From Gemmatimonas groenlandica (lineage in GTDB: Bacteria; Gemmatimonadota; Gemmatimonadetes; Gemmatimonadales; Gemmatimonadaceae): DNA of 64,000 bases. Position 1 is the first letter of the stretch. Every line of letters starts with the position of its first letter. The stretch is taken from contig NZ_CP053085.1 in the NCBI RefSeq assembly GCF_013004105.1, positions 1,550,001 through 1,614,000 on the forward strand. Direction: 5' to 3'. The position numbers were made by a program, and so were the translations under genes. Under the pieces are notes generated by a model, which was not told the DNA's origin, ran no database searches, and was given only the letters and a program-made list of their open reading frames with translations. Positions 44,604 to 52,330 of the stretch are shown piece after piece.

Positions 44604-44897
44604 ATGATTGTAAGCTTGATGGCTGCTACGATCATCGGCTGCAAAAGCGAAAGAAGATTTGCTGGTCGATACGCAGCAAAATCCTCAGACGGGATGACGG
44701 CGGTCTTTGAGTTCGACACGGCGAACCGATTCTGGGCTATCGAAAACCCTTCGAACGTTTCGTCGTATTATTTGAGCGGCGACACCCTGTACCTATCAAG
44801 CGTGACTCAGGCGACAGCCTATATTCGCAACGGGGACTCCTACCGTTATGCTGATTCTTCGGGCCGAGTGTTGGAGTTCATCCGAATCAAGGATTAG
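44604..44897 (+). CDS. Small lipoprotein
   Basis: A 97-residue protein. MIVSLMAATIIGC is a short lipoprotein signal with a lipobox-like ending, followed by KSERRFAGRYAAKSSDG. The rest is beta-rich (YYLSGDTLYLSSVTQATAY), typical of a small outer-surface beta barrel or sandwich. The open frame extends upstream to 44433, but that part overlaps the previous gene, so ATG 44604 is preferred. Function unknown. Confidence 0.6.
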   Translation: MIVSLMAATIIGCKSERRFAGRYAAKSSDGMTAVFEFDTANRFWAIENPSNVSSYYLSGDTLYLSSVTQATAYIRNGDSYRYADSSGRVLEFIRIKD

Positions 44898-44989
44898 TCG
44901 TACGGCTACCAAATTGGTCTGAAGGTTTGGGGGCGCGTAACGGCACCCTGAGCCTTCGAATACACGTTACCACCGAAACGAATTCCCAC

Positions 44990-46036
44990 ATGCTATTGAT
45001 CATTGCTGGCGCGGGTGCCTCGCTTGACTCCGTGCCATTCACGCCTCCTCACACCGAGTCTGCGGGATATCAGCTACCCCTCGCCGATCAGCTCTTCGGG
45101 GTCAGTCAAGCCTTTTTAGATATTCAGACCAAGTATCCAGCTCTAAAGCAGATATCGACGCGACTGCACTTCCGCTCGAATGGCAAAACCGTTGAGGATG
45201 TACTCGCCGAAATGCAGGAAGAGGCGAAACACAATCCGGCCCGCCACCGGCAGTTGGTCGCGGTGAGATACTACCTCCAAGAACTCATTGATACCTGTGA
45301 GCAGCGATGGTACCGAGGGCACTCCCTGCCCACCAACATGATAGCGCTACTTGACCAAATTGAAAACGCTAGGCTCAAGCACGGCGGCGGCGCACACCCA
45401 TGCTTCATCACCTTCAACTATGACCGCATTATTGAGAACGCGCTCAGCAATCGTGGACATACGTTCAATAACATATCTGACTATACGGCAGCGAATCGTC
45501 CTGCTTTATTGAAGCTCCACGGTTCCGTTGACTGGGTTCGACCGGTAACGGGTTTGAAGCGACCGCCAAGGGATAATTCGCGAAATGAGGTAGCCGAGCG
45601 AATGGGCGAGGAGTTTCACGAAATCGTCCCAGAGCAGGTTGGCGAAATCAAAATCATACGAAGCATTAGCTCCACAACTTCTGAGGAAGGAATCCACTTG
45701 CCAGCGATTGCGATTCCGACGAAGGGCAAGTCTTTTGAATGCCCGGAATCGCATGTGGAGGAGCTACGGAAGATTCTACCTGAGGTTCGCTGTATCCTGA
45801 CAATTGGGTGGCGCGCACAGGAAGATCATTTTTTGGTCGAACTTCGCAGACTTGCTACGAAGCCGATTGTTGGCATCTGTGTTGGCGCTAATGGGCACGA
45901 TGCTGATCCAGTCACTAAGCAGATGATGCGGACCATGCCCCGAAGTGAGTTTAGGTCATTTGACGGGAGGGGCTTTTCGGATTTCGTGCGTAATCACGGT
46001 GTCGAGAGACTTTCGAATCTCGAGTGGCATCGTTGA
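44990..46036 (+). CDS. SIR2-like family protein (candidate NADase defence effector)
   Basis: A protein of about 348 residues with SIR2 (Rossmann, NAD-binding) features: LLIIAGAGASLDSVPF at the N terminus, CFITFNYDRIIENAL in the middle, LLKLHGSVDW, and a C-terminal IGWRAQEDHFLVELRR. Prokaryotic SIR2-like proteins of this kind are NAD-degrading effectors in several anti-phage systems. No adjacent sensor such as a short Argonaute, HerA ATPase or STAND protein is visible; upstream lie a small lipoprotein and a helical unknown. ATG 44990 puts the glycine-rich motif at the N terminus as usual; ATG 44927 is an alternative. Confidence 0.78.
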   Translation: MLLIIAGAGASLDSVPFTPPHTESAGYQLPLADQLFGVSQAFLDIQTKYPALKQISTRLHFRSNGKTVEDVLAEMQEEAKHNPARHRQLVAVRYYLQELIDTCEQRWYRGHSLPTNMIALLDQIENARLKHGGGAHPCFITFNYDRIIENALSNRGHTFNNISDYTAANRPALLKLHGSVDWVRPVTGLKRPPRDNSRNEVAERMGEEFHEIVPEQVGEIKIIRSISSTTSEEGIHLPAIAIPTKGKSFECPESHVEELRKILPEVRCILTIGWRAQEDHFLVELRRLATKPIVGICVGANGHDADPVTKQMMRTMPRSEFRSFDGRGFSDFVRNHGVERLSNLEWHR

Positions 46037-46374
46037 TTGGCGAACCAATGAGGTAATGCACCTTAGGTAGATGTCCAATCAAAATGCCTCTCTGACAAAG
46101 GCGTGCAAAGCGTGGTACAGTTTGCCGCGATCCCCCTCTTCGATGATGCCGCTGCGACCGACGATTGAGCATTCATATCAAGAAGTAGTAGGTGCTGTGT
46201 TCGTATCATGGTACTTGAAGTTTGGAATCACAGATGAATTGGTCAAAACGATGACTGCTGGAATGTGGATTTATACTGCGAAGCGTCGGTAAAATGGTGT
46301 ATCGCGATCTCGCACGTACCGACCATAGGCGTTACTAAACCAATAGGAACGTGAGTTCACAGCAGACGGGCAGG
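46037..46374. other. Gap with one weak ORF
   Basis: A 73-codon frame at 46071-46292 (ATG start; EVVGAVFVSWYLKFGITDEL in its second half) is the only candidate. No family resemblance or ribosome site is clear, so I do not call it a gene. Nothing else is seen here. Confidence 0.35.
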
Positions 46375-46815
46375 TCAACCACCCAACGGCTCGTCCTCAG
46401 TGTCGTCCCACTTCGCGATGACAGCACGATGATCGGAATCCGGATGTACCGCAGCTAACATCGACGGATTCGCGATGAACGAACGGAGCATTGTCAGCCA
46501 GCCCTGAAGTTCCCGTTCTCCGTTCAACAGCTTTTCACGGCTCGCAAAACCGATAAACAAGTAGCCCATGCGGGGAAAGACGGCTCCGTGCCGTTTGTGG
46601 AGATCTCGCATGCCGCCCTCGTCGTAGATGAACCGTTCGACCTTGAGCGTTTGATGGGTGGCACACTGGGAAAGGACTTCCTCCGTCCGCCCTTGGAAGA
46701 GGAAGCCTCCCATTGGGTTCAGGACGACGAGCCAAGGGTATGGCGAGCCGCCCTTGCGCCAACCTCCCTGTGTGGACGGGAGGACGAATGGTGTCCCATC
46801 TGTAGGAGTCACCAT
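46375..46815 (-). CDS. Hypothetical protein
   Basis: A 146-residue soluble protein with no recognised family. It contains KGGSPYPWLVVLNPMGGFLF, FPRMGYLFIGFASREKLLNG and an acidic tail (WDDTEDEP). Its start overlaps the end of the 61-residue gene upstream by seven bases, so the two form a two-gene unit. The Pro/aromatic-rich centre suggests a compact beta fold. Its setting between SIR2-like and IS21 genes gives no clue to function. Confidence 0.6.
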   Translation of the reverse strand: MVTPTDGTPFVLPSTQGGWRKGGSPYPWLVVLNPMGGFLFQGRTEEVLSQCATHQTLKVERFIYDEGGMRDLHKRHGAVFPRMGYLFIGFASREKLLNGERELQGWLTMLRSFIANPSMLAAVHPDSDHRAVIAKWDDTEDEPLGG

Positions 46816-46994
46816 TTTTTTCGATCCTCCAACTCGTCTTGCAACTCGTCCTGCCGAGCCTCGAAAAGCATCGCAGCCCGCAATTCAGCGTCCTTGACCT
46901 TTGGCGACCAAGCCGGAACGTCGCCCAGCTTCCGGATCTCCACACGTTCGAATTCTTCGAGTGTCCGTGGATAGGCGTGGTTCTTCGACTTCAT
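46809..46994 (-). CDS. Small hypothetical protein, first of a two-gene unit
   Basis: A 61-residue, highly charged protein. It opens KSKNHAYPRTLEEFERVEIR and ends in a helix rich in Glu/Asp/Lys (LFEARQDELQDELEDRKKW), likely a coiled coil. Overlap with the next gene (46815) argues for co-translation. Small charged proteins paired with a larger one can be antitoxin-like, but no known family is matched. Confidence 0.5.
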   Translation of the reverse strand: MKSKNHAYPRTLEEFERVEIRKLGDVPAWSPKVKDAELRAAMLFEARQDELQDELEDRKKW

Positions 46995-47282
46995 GAAACC
47001 TCCTTGGGGATGTAATCGCCAGACCGCTCATCAGCTGGCGTATTGATCGGTCATTGAGACATCGACCGTGAATCAAGTGTATCGATTCGCGGCGCACTTG
47101 TCAACCCCTAACTCCTTGTGGGACAACGGTTTACGTCCGTTTATACGATGAGCGTTAGAGTCGCGCATGGCCACGGGGATTTCATGACCTCTGCACGCGG
47201 GTCGAGGCTGCCCACCAACCGTTCATCGGACATCACTGCTATTCGGGTATCGCGATCATTCGGCTATAACGGCTATTCAGAT

Positions 47283-47356
47283 ATCACGGTTATTCGGATC
47301 TCACGGTTATCACGGTTATCACGGTTATTCGGTTATCACTGTTATCACGGTTAATC
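47283..47356. repeat. Degenerate 9-bp tandem repeats
   Basis: Units of ATCACGGTT and close variants (ATTCGGTT, ATCACTGTT) run head to tail, three in a row exact at the centre; more degenerate copies with TATTCGG extend left to about 47,225. A frame across them (47118-47354) has the repeat in its C terminus and is not counted as a gene. They may be a protein-binding array or simple slippage DNA. 46,995-47,282 shows no gene. Confidence 0.65.
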
Positions 47357-47411
47357 GGGGCGGACCGCGGAGCTGACTGCGAAGTTGGAAGACAAGCCCG
47401 CCGATAAACAC

Positions 47412-47447
47412 GAGACCCCCTAGCCAGTAGATCGGTTCGGGGGTCTC
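47412..47447. terminator. Strong hairpin beside the IS21 insertion
   Basis: GAGACCCCC at 47412-47420 pairs perfectly with GGGGGTCTC at 47439-47447, and the inner AGCC/GGTT can extend the stem. Neither side has a long T run (GTGTTTA follows on the minus strand), so it may be a terminator or a structured RNA element. It lies 21 bases from the IS left end. Confidence 0.45.
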
Positions 47448-47468
47448 TCCAATTTCTAGCTGGACGTT

Positions 47469-47525
47469 TGTCAACACCAACGAGAATTGCGCACTTTCAC
47501 CAACAAGAATTGCGCACTTTGGGCG
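47469..47525. repeat. IS21 left end
   Basis: TGTCAACACCAACGAGAATT begins the element. AGAATTGCGCACTTT occurs twice in tandem here, about 24 bp apart, the multi-copy transposase-binding pattern of IS21 ends. Confidence 0.85.
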
Positions 47526-47544
47526 GGGGATGAGCCCGGTAGGG

Positions 47545-48375
47545 TCAGCCCTCCTGGCGTCGGGGGGAGCGGCCACGTACGGGGGCGCTGGAGGAGTCCG
47601 GCGCGGGTGGCGGGGCTAAGCGTGAGGCGAGCGCGCGATGTTCGCGCATGCGGTAGCTGTTGCCGCGGATGTTGACGATGTGGCAGTGGTGGACCAAGCG
47701 ATCAATGAGCGCGGCGGCCATGACCTCGTCCCCAAAGACCTCGCCCCACTCCTCGAAGGACTTGTTGCTGGTGAGCACCGTCGACGCGTGTTCGTAGCGT
47801 CGACTCATCAACTGGAAGAACAGCTGCGCGCCGGTGCGCGAGATCGGCAGATAGCCGATTTCGTCGACGACCATGAGGCTCGGCGACACGAGGGTGCGCA
47901 GCCGTCGCGTGAGATGGCCGGCCTGCTGCGCGTCTTCGAGCCACGTGATTAAGTCCGCCAGCGTCGCATAGTAGACGCGTCGTCCGCGCTCGGCCGCGAT
48001 CACCGCCAGGCTGATCGCGAGGTGCGTCTTCCCGACACCGGGCGGCCCGAGAAACACGACATTTTCTTTGCGCTCGAGGAACTGTAGCGTGTGCAGACTC
48101 TCGAGCTGATCGCGTTTCACCGACGGCTGAAAGGTGAAGTCGAAATCGTCGAGCGTCTTCACCGTCGGCAATCGCGCACAGCGCATCGCCGTTTGGAGGC
48201 GGCGCTGATTGCGGAGCGCGATGTGACTGCCGAGCAGCGCTTCCATCGCGGGACCGGCGCTCAACTCGCCGGCATCGATGCGGCGCAGAATGTCATCCAC
48301 CGCTTCCAACGCGCCAGGCATCTTGCAGTCGGCCAGCTGGGTGCGGAGTCGGTCGCGCAGCGTGCCGCCGCTCAT
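47545..48375 (-). CDS. istB: IS21-family helper ATPase IstB
   Basis: A 276-residue AAA+ ATPase that assists IstA in target choice and strand transfer. Walker A is LGPPGVGKTHLA; Walker B is SLMVVDEIGYLP; the FFQLMSRRYEHASTVLTSNK block is typical of IstB/DnaC-like proteins. The C-terminal tail is Pro/Ser-rich. The start codon overlaps the IstA stop (ATGA), so it is translationally coupled. Confidence 0.93.
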   Translation of the reverse strand: MSGGTLRDRLRTQLADCKMPGALEAVDDILRRIDAGELSAGPAMEALLGSHIALRNQRRLQTAMRCARLPTVKTLDDFDFTFQPSVKRDQLESLHTLQFLERKENVVFLGPPGVGKTHLAISLAVIAAERGRRVYYATLADLITWLEDAQQAGHLTRRLRTLVSPSLMVVDEIGYLPISRTGAQLFFQLMSRRYEHASTVLTSNKSFEEWGEVFGDEVMAAALIDRLVHHCHIVNIRGNSYRMREHRALASRLAPPPAPDSSSAPVRGRSPRRQEG

Positions 48376-49403
48376 GAGGCCTCCTCGGCGAGCAACGCGC
48401 CATAGTGAGCGAGGGCCCGTCGCTCGACGGCGATGTGCGGGACCCGACGTGTCGGCGCGGGCTCGACCTGCGGGGCGACCAAGACCATCGACCGATACGG
48501 TCGCGCGGCGAGCGGCTGGAGGGTGGCCTGCTCGTCGCGAAGAAAGCGGGCGGCCGGCGACTCACCGGTCGTCCCGTGGATCCGCACATTGGCGACCTCC
48601 GCGAGCCAGCGCGTGCACTGATCGGCCAAGTCCGCATCGCCGAGAAACTCCCGGCCGTAGAGAAAGCTGGTACGGAGGTAGCCGACCGGTCGCTCGACTT
48701 TCCCTTTGGTCTGCGCGCGATACGGACGGCACGCGCGAATGCGAAAGCCCCAGTGCGCGGCGAAGCGCCCGAACTCCGCATTTTCGAGCAGCTTCCCGCC
48801 ACCCGGACGCTGATCCTCGACGATGACGGCCTTGAGCTGATCGAACAGCATCTCCGACGGCACGCCACCGAAGTCCGCGAATGCGCGCTCCAAACTCTGC
48901 ATCACCGTCAGCGCCGTCTGCCGCGGCACGAACTCCACATACAACTTGCGCGAGTATCCGAGCACGACGAGCACCGCGTAGCGCTTGCCCCACGGCAACT
49001 TCACTTCGGCGAAATCGAACTGCCCCTGACATCCGGGCGCCGTCTCAAAGCGGATGAGCGGCTCCGGCTCCTGACGCGGCCGGACGCGGGCCACATAATC
49101 GCGGAGGCGTGTCACGCCACCGACATACCCGGCGGCCCGACACTCGGCGAACAGTCGCTGTGCGGACAGGGCCGGATACGACCCCAATCGCTCGTGAATG
49201 AGCGGCTTAAACGGATCCAGTCGCTGCGGACGCGGCGCGGTCGTCCGGATCACCGGCGACTCGACCACCCGCGTCAGCTGCCCAGTCGCGATCCAGTGAT
49301 GGACCGTCCGCGAGCTCACGCCTAACTGCGTGGCAATGGCCCGCTTCCCGAGCCCCTGATCCAACAAGTGCTGTAGCAACACGAGGGTATCCCTGCTGTA
49401 CAC
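48372..49403 (-). CDS. istA: IS21-family transposase IstA
   Basis: A 343-residue DDE transposase. An N-terminal HTH (LGKRAIATQLGVSSRTVHHW) binds the ends. The rve catalytic domain has GQFDFAEVKLPWGKRYAVLV (first Asp), a VPSEMLFDQLKAVI block (second Asp) and the Glu in the KGKVERPVGYLR region. Start GTG 49403 is supported by GGAGGAG four bases upstream; the frame continues to 49481, but that leader is not needed. Together with IstB it makes the element appear autonomous. Confidence 0.93.
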   Translation of the reverse strand: MYSRDTLVLLQHLLDQGLGKRAIATQLGVSSRTVHHWIATGQLTRVVESPVIRTTAPRPQRLDPFKPLIHERLGSYPALSAQRLFAECRAAGYVGGVTRLRDYVARVRPRQEPEPLIRFETAPGCQGQFDFAEVKLPWGKRYAVLVVLGYSRKLYVEFVPRQTALTVMQSLERAFADFGGVPSEMLFDQLKAVIVEDQRPGGGKLLENAEFGRFAAHWGFRIRACRPYRAQTKGKVERPVGYLRTSFLYGREFLGDADLADQCTRWLAEVANVRIHGTTGESPAARFLRDEQATLQPLAARPYRSMVLVAPQVEPAPTRRVPHIAVERRALAHYGALLAEEAS

Positions 49404-49474
49404 CAGTCTCCTCCCCCAAGGGAAGAGACCAAGGTCGCGTCGACACGAGGCCGGCGGAGGGCCTCGCAGGAAAG

Positions 49475-49531
49475 CTCCCAAGTGCGCAATTCATCTTGGT
49501 GACTCTGCGCAATTTCATACTGGTGATGACA
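49475..49531. repeat. IS21 right end
   Basis: On the minus strand it reads TGTCATCACCAGTATGAAAT, with AATTGCGCA repeated 24 bp later in GAATTGCGCACTT. It matches the left end in the same register, with scattered differences. Confidence 0.85.
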
Positions 49532-49658
49532 ACGTTTTCGATCTGCCACTTCTAAAACGTCCTGCTGATGATGTTTGCGTAGTAGATACATTGCGCAGGC
49601 GAGGCGCTCGAATTTGTGGCACGCCGTGAGCAGCTTGTCCTTCACCACCGAACACGTA

Positions 49659-49931
49659 ATGCGATTTACACCGTTGGTCAGAGTAGCAGCTGTACTCTTC
49701 TCGATGACGTTGCTTGGTTGCCCCAGCACACCTAAGACGCCGGAAGAACTGGCGAAGGCCGAAGCGGAGGCAGTTGACGAGAGACTTGCCGAAAGGGCGA
49801 ACGAAGAGGCCCAGCGCAAAGATGCTTGGGAGCGTGAGCAGAAGGCAAAGGACGACAAATTCTGGCGCGATGCCGCTGCTGCTGCGGAGCGCTCGAAGTG
49901 GGAACAGCAAGCGAGAGAGAAGCGCCGTTGA
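49659..49931 (+). CDS. Small lipoprotein with a charged helix
   Basis: A 90-residue lipoprotein. A signal segment (RVAAVLFSMTLLGC) with lipobox LLGC is followed by PSTPKTPEELAKAEAEAVDE and a long Glu/Lys/Arg/Ala-rich helix to the C terminus, compatible with a coiled coil. It resembles small entry-exclusion or surface lipoproteins of mobile elements in overall plan only. ATG 49659 was chosen because the upstream frame spoils the signal. A good terminator follows at 50043. Confidence 0.7.
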   Translation: MRFTPLVRVAAVLFSMTLLGCPSTPKTPEELAKAEAEAVDERLAERANEEAQRKDAWEREQKAKDDKFWRDAAAAAERSKWEQQAREKRR

Positions 49932-50042
49932 AGCATTAGAGGCCACGCGACTTCGCGCTAAGCCAAAGAGTTCGCTTCGCGGTCAGACTTTCGTTCACCC
50001 TTGAAGGGGCTTCGAGAGACACCATTCAGCATAAGTGAAAGG

Positions 50043-50073
50043 GCCGAGGGAGAAGATCGAATTCTCCCTCGGC
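50043..50073 (+). terminator. Intrinsic terminator
   Basis: GCCGAGGGAGAA at 50043-50054 pairs perfectly with TTCTCCCTCGGC at 50062-50073 (12 bp, 7-base loop), followed by GTTTTCATT. It ends transcription of the lipoprotein gene 49659-49931 on the plus strand, and the hairpin may also stop the minus-strand gene at 50081. Confidence 0.85.
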
Positions 50074-50080
50074 GTTTTCA

Positions 50081-50323
50081 TTACCTGAATTTTGAGTCAA
50101 GAATGGGCTGCGGAATGGGAAGCCACTCTGCGATCAGGATCGTCGCGTCACGCAAGCTCTTTCTTGCTCGGCGGGCTGCCAAAACATCCTGACCGTTGAG
50201 CGCACACGTCATCTCGAAGTCCAGAATGGCGACGAGCGAATCATCAACGAAGTCGAGCCAACGCCTAGCTAGCTCTTGAAGTGCGTCGAATTGCTCTTTG
50301 GTTTGGGGATTTCGTACGCTCAT
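50081..50323 (-). CDS. Hypothetical helical protein
   Basis: An 80-residue protein, mostly helical, starting MSVRNPQTKEQFDALQELAR and ending in EWLPIPQPILDSKFR. GGAAG four bases before ATG 50323 supports this start; a longer version from 50365-50371 is also possible. No family is recognised. It lies after the excisionase-like gene on the same strand. Confidence 0.55.
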   Translation of the reverse strand: MSVRNPQTKEQFDALQELARRWLDFVDDSLVAILDFEMTCALNGQDVLAARRARKSLRDATILIAEWLPIPQPILDSKFR

Positions 50324-50519
50324 AATCTTCCACCAGTAATGGGTATGGTTGTCATTGTCAGTCATTTGCATCTCCGAAATGGGTGATGCCTATACGTATC
50401 AGATTGCCGCGTTTTTCCACCTTTTTTAAGCCAAAATACCGATGCGGCGTACTGAAGGAGAGCGGCTTATCGAACGGTGCGGTGCTTTATCTCCATCGCC
50501 TAAATATTGTGGCCAGAGG

Positions 50520-50783
50520 CTACGCTTGCCATCCATCCTGCAAAAGCTTGCGGACATCGTCAGCGTGATATCGGAAGGAGCCTCCGATCCTGACGCCCGT
50601 GAGCATTTTGTGCTTCAGTAGTTTTCGAAGGGTCCGATCTGATACGCGGAGCATGGACGCAACTTCGGCTCGTCGCAAAAGCCGCGGGAAACGAAGCGCA
50701 AACTCGTCAGGTGCTTGGATGCCCTTATCGGGCGGCATTGAATCATATGTCATATAAGTCTCTGGTACGGGTCTCCCATACAT
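50520..50783 (-). CDS. Excisionase-like helix-turn-helix protein
   Basis: An 87-residue protein with a MerR/excisionase-type winged HTH: LLRRAEVASMLRVSDRTLRK, then LKHKMLTGVRIGGSFRYHAD, ending DVRKLLQDG. Such proteins bind the att region and steer the integrase toward excision, or act as regulators. I start it at ATG 50783, one base after the stop of the preceding 62-codon gene, which implies translational coupling. Position near the right end, with replication and integrase genes, fits an Xis or replication-control role. Confidence 0.75.
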   Translation of the reverse strand: MYGRPVPETYMTYDSMPPDKGIQAPDEFALRFPRLLRRAEVASMLRVSDRTLRKLLKHKMLTGVRIGGSFRYHADDVRKLLQDGWQA

Positions 50784-50784
50784 A

Positions 50785-50973
50785 TCATATGACGAACGGA
50801 AATTGCCGATCCCGCCTGCTCGCCTTCTCATTGATCGTGATGCGGGTGCGCCAGTTAACAGTTCGCTCTGCTATGACCTCAGCAAGCGACACTATCGGAT
50901 ATGCGCCTCCATGCTGCTCGTTTTCTTGGGCAGCGATTAGCACCAGCTGTTGGCAGAGTTCAGGCAAACGCAC
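50785..50973 (-). CDS. Small ORF between polymerase-like and excisionase-like genes
   Basis: A 62-residue protein starting GTG 50973: RLPELCQQLVLIAAQENEQH, then PIVSLAEVIAERTVNWR. It overlaps the end of the polymerase-like gene by 14 bases and abuts the excisionase-like start, so all three form one leftward operon. That tight packing is the main reason to believe it. No family is recognised. Confidence 0.5.
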   Translation of the reverse strand: MRLPELCQQLVLIAAQENEQHGGAYPIVSLAEVIAERTVNWRTRITINEKASRRDRQFPFVI

Positions 50974-52330
50974 ATGATCGTCGTCGGCTAGCGATTATTT
51001 CATGCCTGCGTCGGTTGCGATCTAGCTGCTGCAATGAAGCATACATCCACCACTCCCCCACATAGTGAGAGATAGAGAAGGAGATATAATTCTTCATAAA
51101 CTCCTTCTTATGATGCATGGAGACAGAAATAGTGGGATACGACTTCACATGCTGAGCTGATTCTAGTCCGATATCGATCCCCCAAAGCGCCTGACCCAAT
51201 CCCATCATATGCCCATGCACCATATTGAGATCATCGCGAAGCACCATGACGCAATCGTGAATACGAAACATCACTATCCCGTATTCTTCGGCCCATTTCA
51301 TGAGAGCGTCGAAATATTGCGCTTCAATCTTGCCAAGGGTTTTCTCAATTACGCACGCATTCTTCGTCTTCAACGCTTTCGCCCGAATTCGACACCGATT
51401 GTGAAACTCTTCGAGCATGTCAACCAGCTTGCCTAGACCCATTTTACTTAGGAACTTGTAAAACTTCGCTTTGATCCCTTGTAGCGAATCCATCACCATT
51501 CGCTGGCGGAACTCCTTTAGATCTTGCTCCGTGTAGGCCATATCATGTCGTTCAAAAAATGACCTAATGGCATGTTTAAGATGCAGTAGATCATCGAGGG
51601 CACCCAATTTGCTTGTCAGTATGGCTGCGAACGTCAGAAACGCCGAACTGATATCAATGGTCGCTAACTGACGAGAGCCGAACCTGAGATTATTGCGTAC
51701 TGTTTTGGGTAGCTGCGTGATAGATGTATAGACGCGCCCGTTCTGTGCCCGAAGATCACTCACACGGTAATCACGCATATTGAAGTCGAGCGCCCGCAGT
51801 TTCTCATACTTCGACCATCTGGGATCAATCTGAATATGCAGATGCTTGGCACATTCATGTTCCCAAGTGAGCGCATTCGTGGTTTCCCCAAGGGCTTCAA
51901 CTCCCCTAGCACGTTTATCGATCTGCTCACGCGTATTCTCTGCTTTCTCCAAGAGCCGCCAGACGTTGTTAAACTTGTAGCAACTCCGGAAGCATATCTC
52001 GGGGCAGTTTATGAATGAATATCGATAAGCGTAGGACTGCGTATAGTTGCCGTTGACGTGTTGATAGTGCCGAGTCCGAACGAGCCGGAAGTGTTCGTTG
52101 AGGTATTCAACAGCGACGCCTGAATCGTCTATAGCTCGGAGCATTCGCGAGTCACACGGTGCGTTATCCGGAGCTACATCGTCATTACTGTAGATATTGC
52201 CCGTAGCCACTCCACACCGGATGATGAGTGCGGCAGTCGCAAGAATCTTGTGGCGTTGATCGGGGCGCAGTGTCAAATCAGCGTTGACCTGCTGCTTCCA
52301 TCCCTTTGGAATTGCATATCCTTTTTTCAT
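50960..52330 (-). CDS. Replication protein with family-A-like polymerase palm motifs
   Basis: A 456-residue protein. The centre reads GRVYTSITQLPKTVRNNLRF then QLATIDISSAFLTF, which resembles motif A in the polymerase-like replication proteins of phages and mobile elements (a 'LP..LR...G..L..iDi..s' pattern). Near the C terminus VMFRIHDCVMVL resembles motif C (HD-x). A Lys/Arg-rich helical region lies between. It is therefore a candidate DNA polymerase or primase-polymerase for this element; the family call is by eye and could be wrong. ATG 52330 was chosen because the longer start is not conserved-looking. Iterons lie about 300 bases upstream. Confidence 0.55.
   Translation of the reverse strand: MKKGYAIPKGWKQQVNADLTLRPDQRHKILATAALIIRCGVATGNIYSNDDVAPDNAPCDSRMLRAIDDSGVAVEYLNEHFRLVRTRHYQHVNGNYTQSYAYRYSFINCPEICFRSCYKFNNVWRLLEKAENTREQIDKRARGVEALGETTNALTWEHECAKHLHIQIDPRWSKYEKLRALDFNMRDYRVSDLRAQNGRVYTSITQLPKTVRNNLRFGSRQLATIDISSAFLTFAAILTSKLGALDDLLHLKHAIRSFFERHDMAYTEQDLKEFRQRMVMDSLQGIKAKFYKFLSKMGLGKLVDMLEEFHNRCRIRAKALKTKNACVIEKTLGKIEAQYFDALMKWAEEYGIVMFRIHDCVMVLRDDLNMVHGHMMGLGQALWGIDIGLESAQHVKSYPTISVSMHHKKEFMKNYISFSISHYVGEWWMYASLQQLDRNRRRHEIIASRRRSCAFA

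Larger units (their letters stand above)
47469..49531. mobile_element. IS21-family insertion sequence (2063 bp)
   Basis: Both ends start TGTCA and carry related inverted repeats (see the two entries). istA and istB run leftward with a four-base overlap, the standard IS21 layout. The flanking 5-bp ACGTT at 47464-47468 and 49532-49536 is a perfect target duplication. Intact genes, intact ends and a clean duplication point to a recent insertion, by an element of its own GC-rich composition, into the lower-GC island. Confidence 0.92.

Noticed and set aside
47118-47354. 78-codon ORF across the 9-bp repeats
   Set aside because: Its C-terminal half is a translation of the repeats, with no family resemblance.
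47225-47356. CRISPR-like array
   Set aside because: Repeats are 9 bp with no spacers, and no cas genes exist in the window. The same reasoning excludes 52634-52738.
47325-49936. A gene split by IS21, with frames at 47325-47576 and 49322-49936 on the minus strand
   Set aside because: After removing the IS and one target duplication the two frames are out of phase by one base, and the left part overlaps a hairpin.
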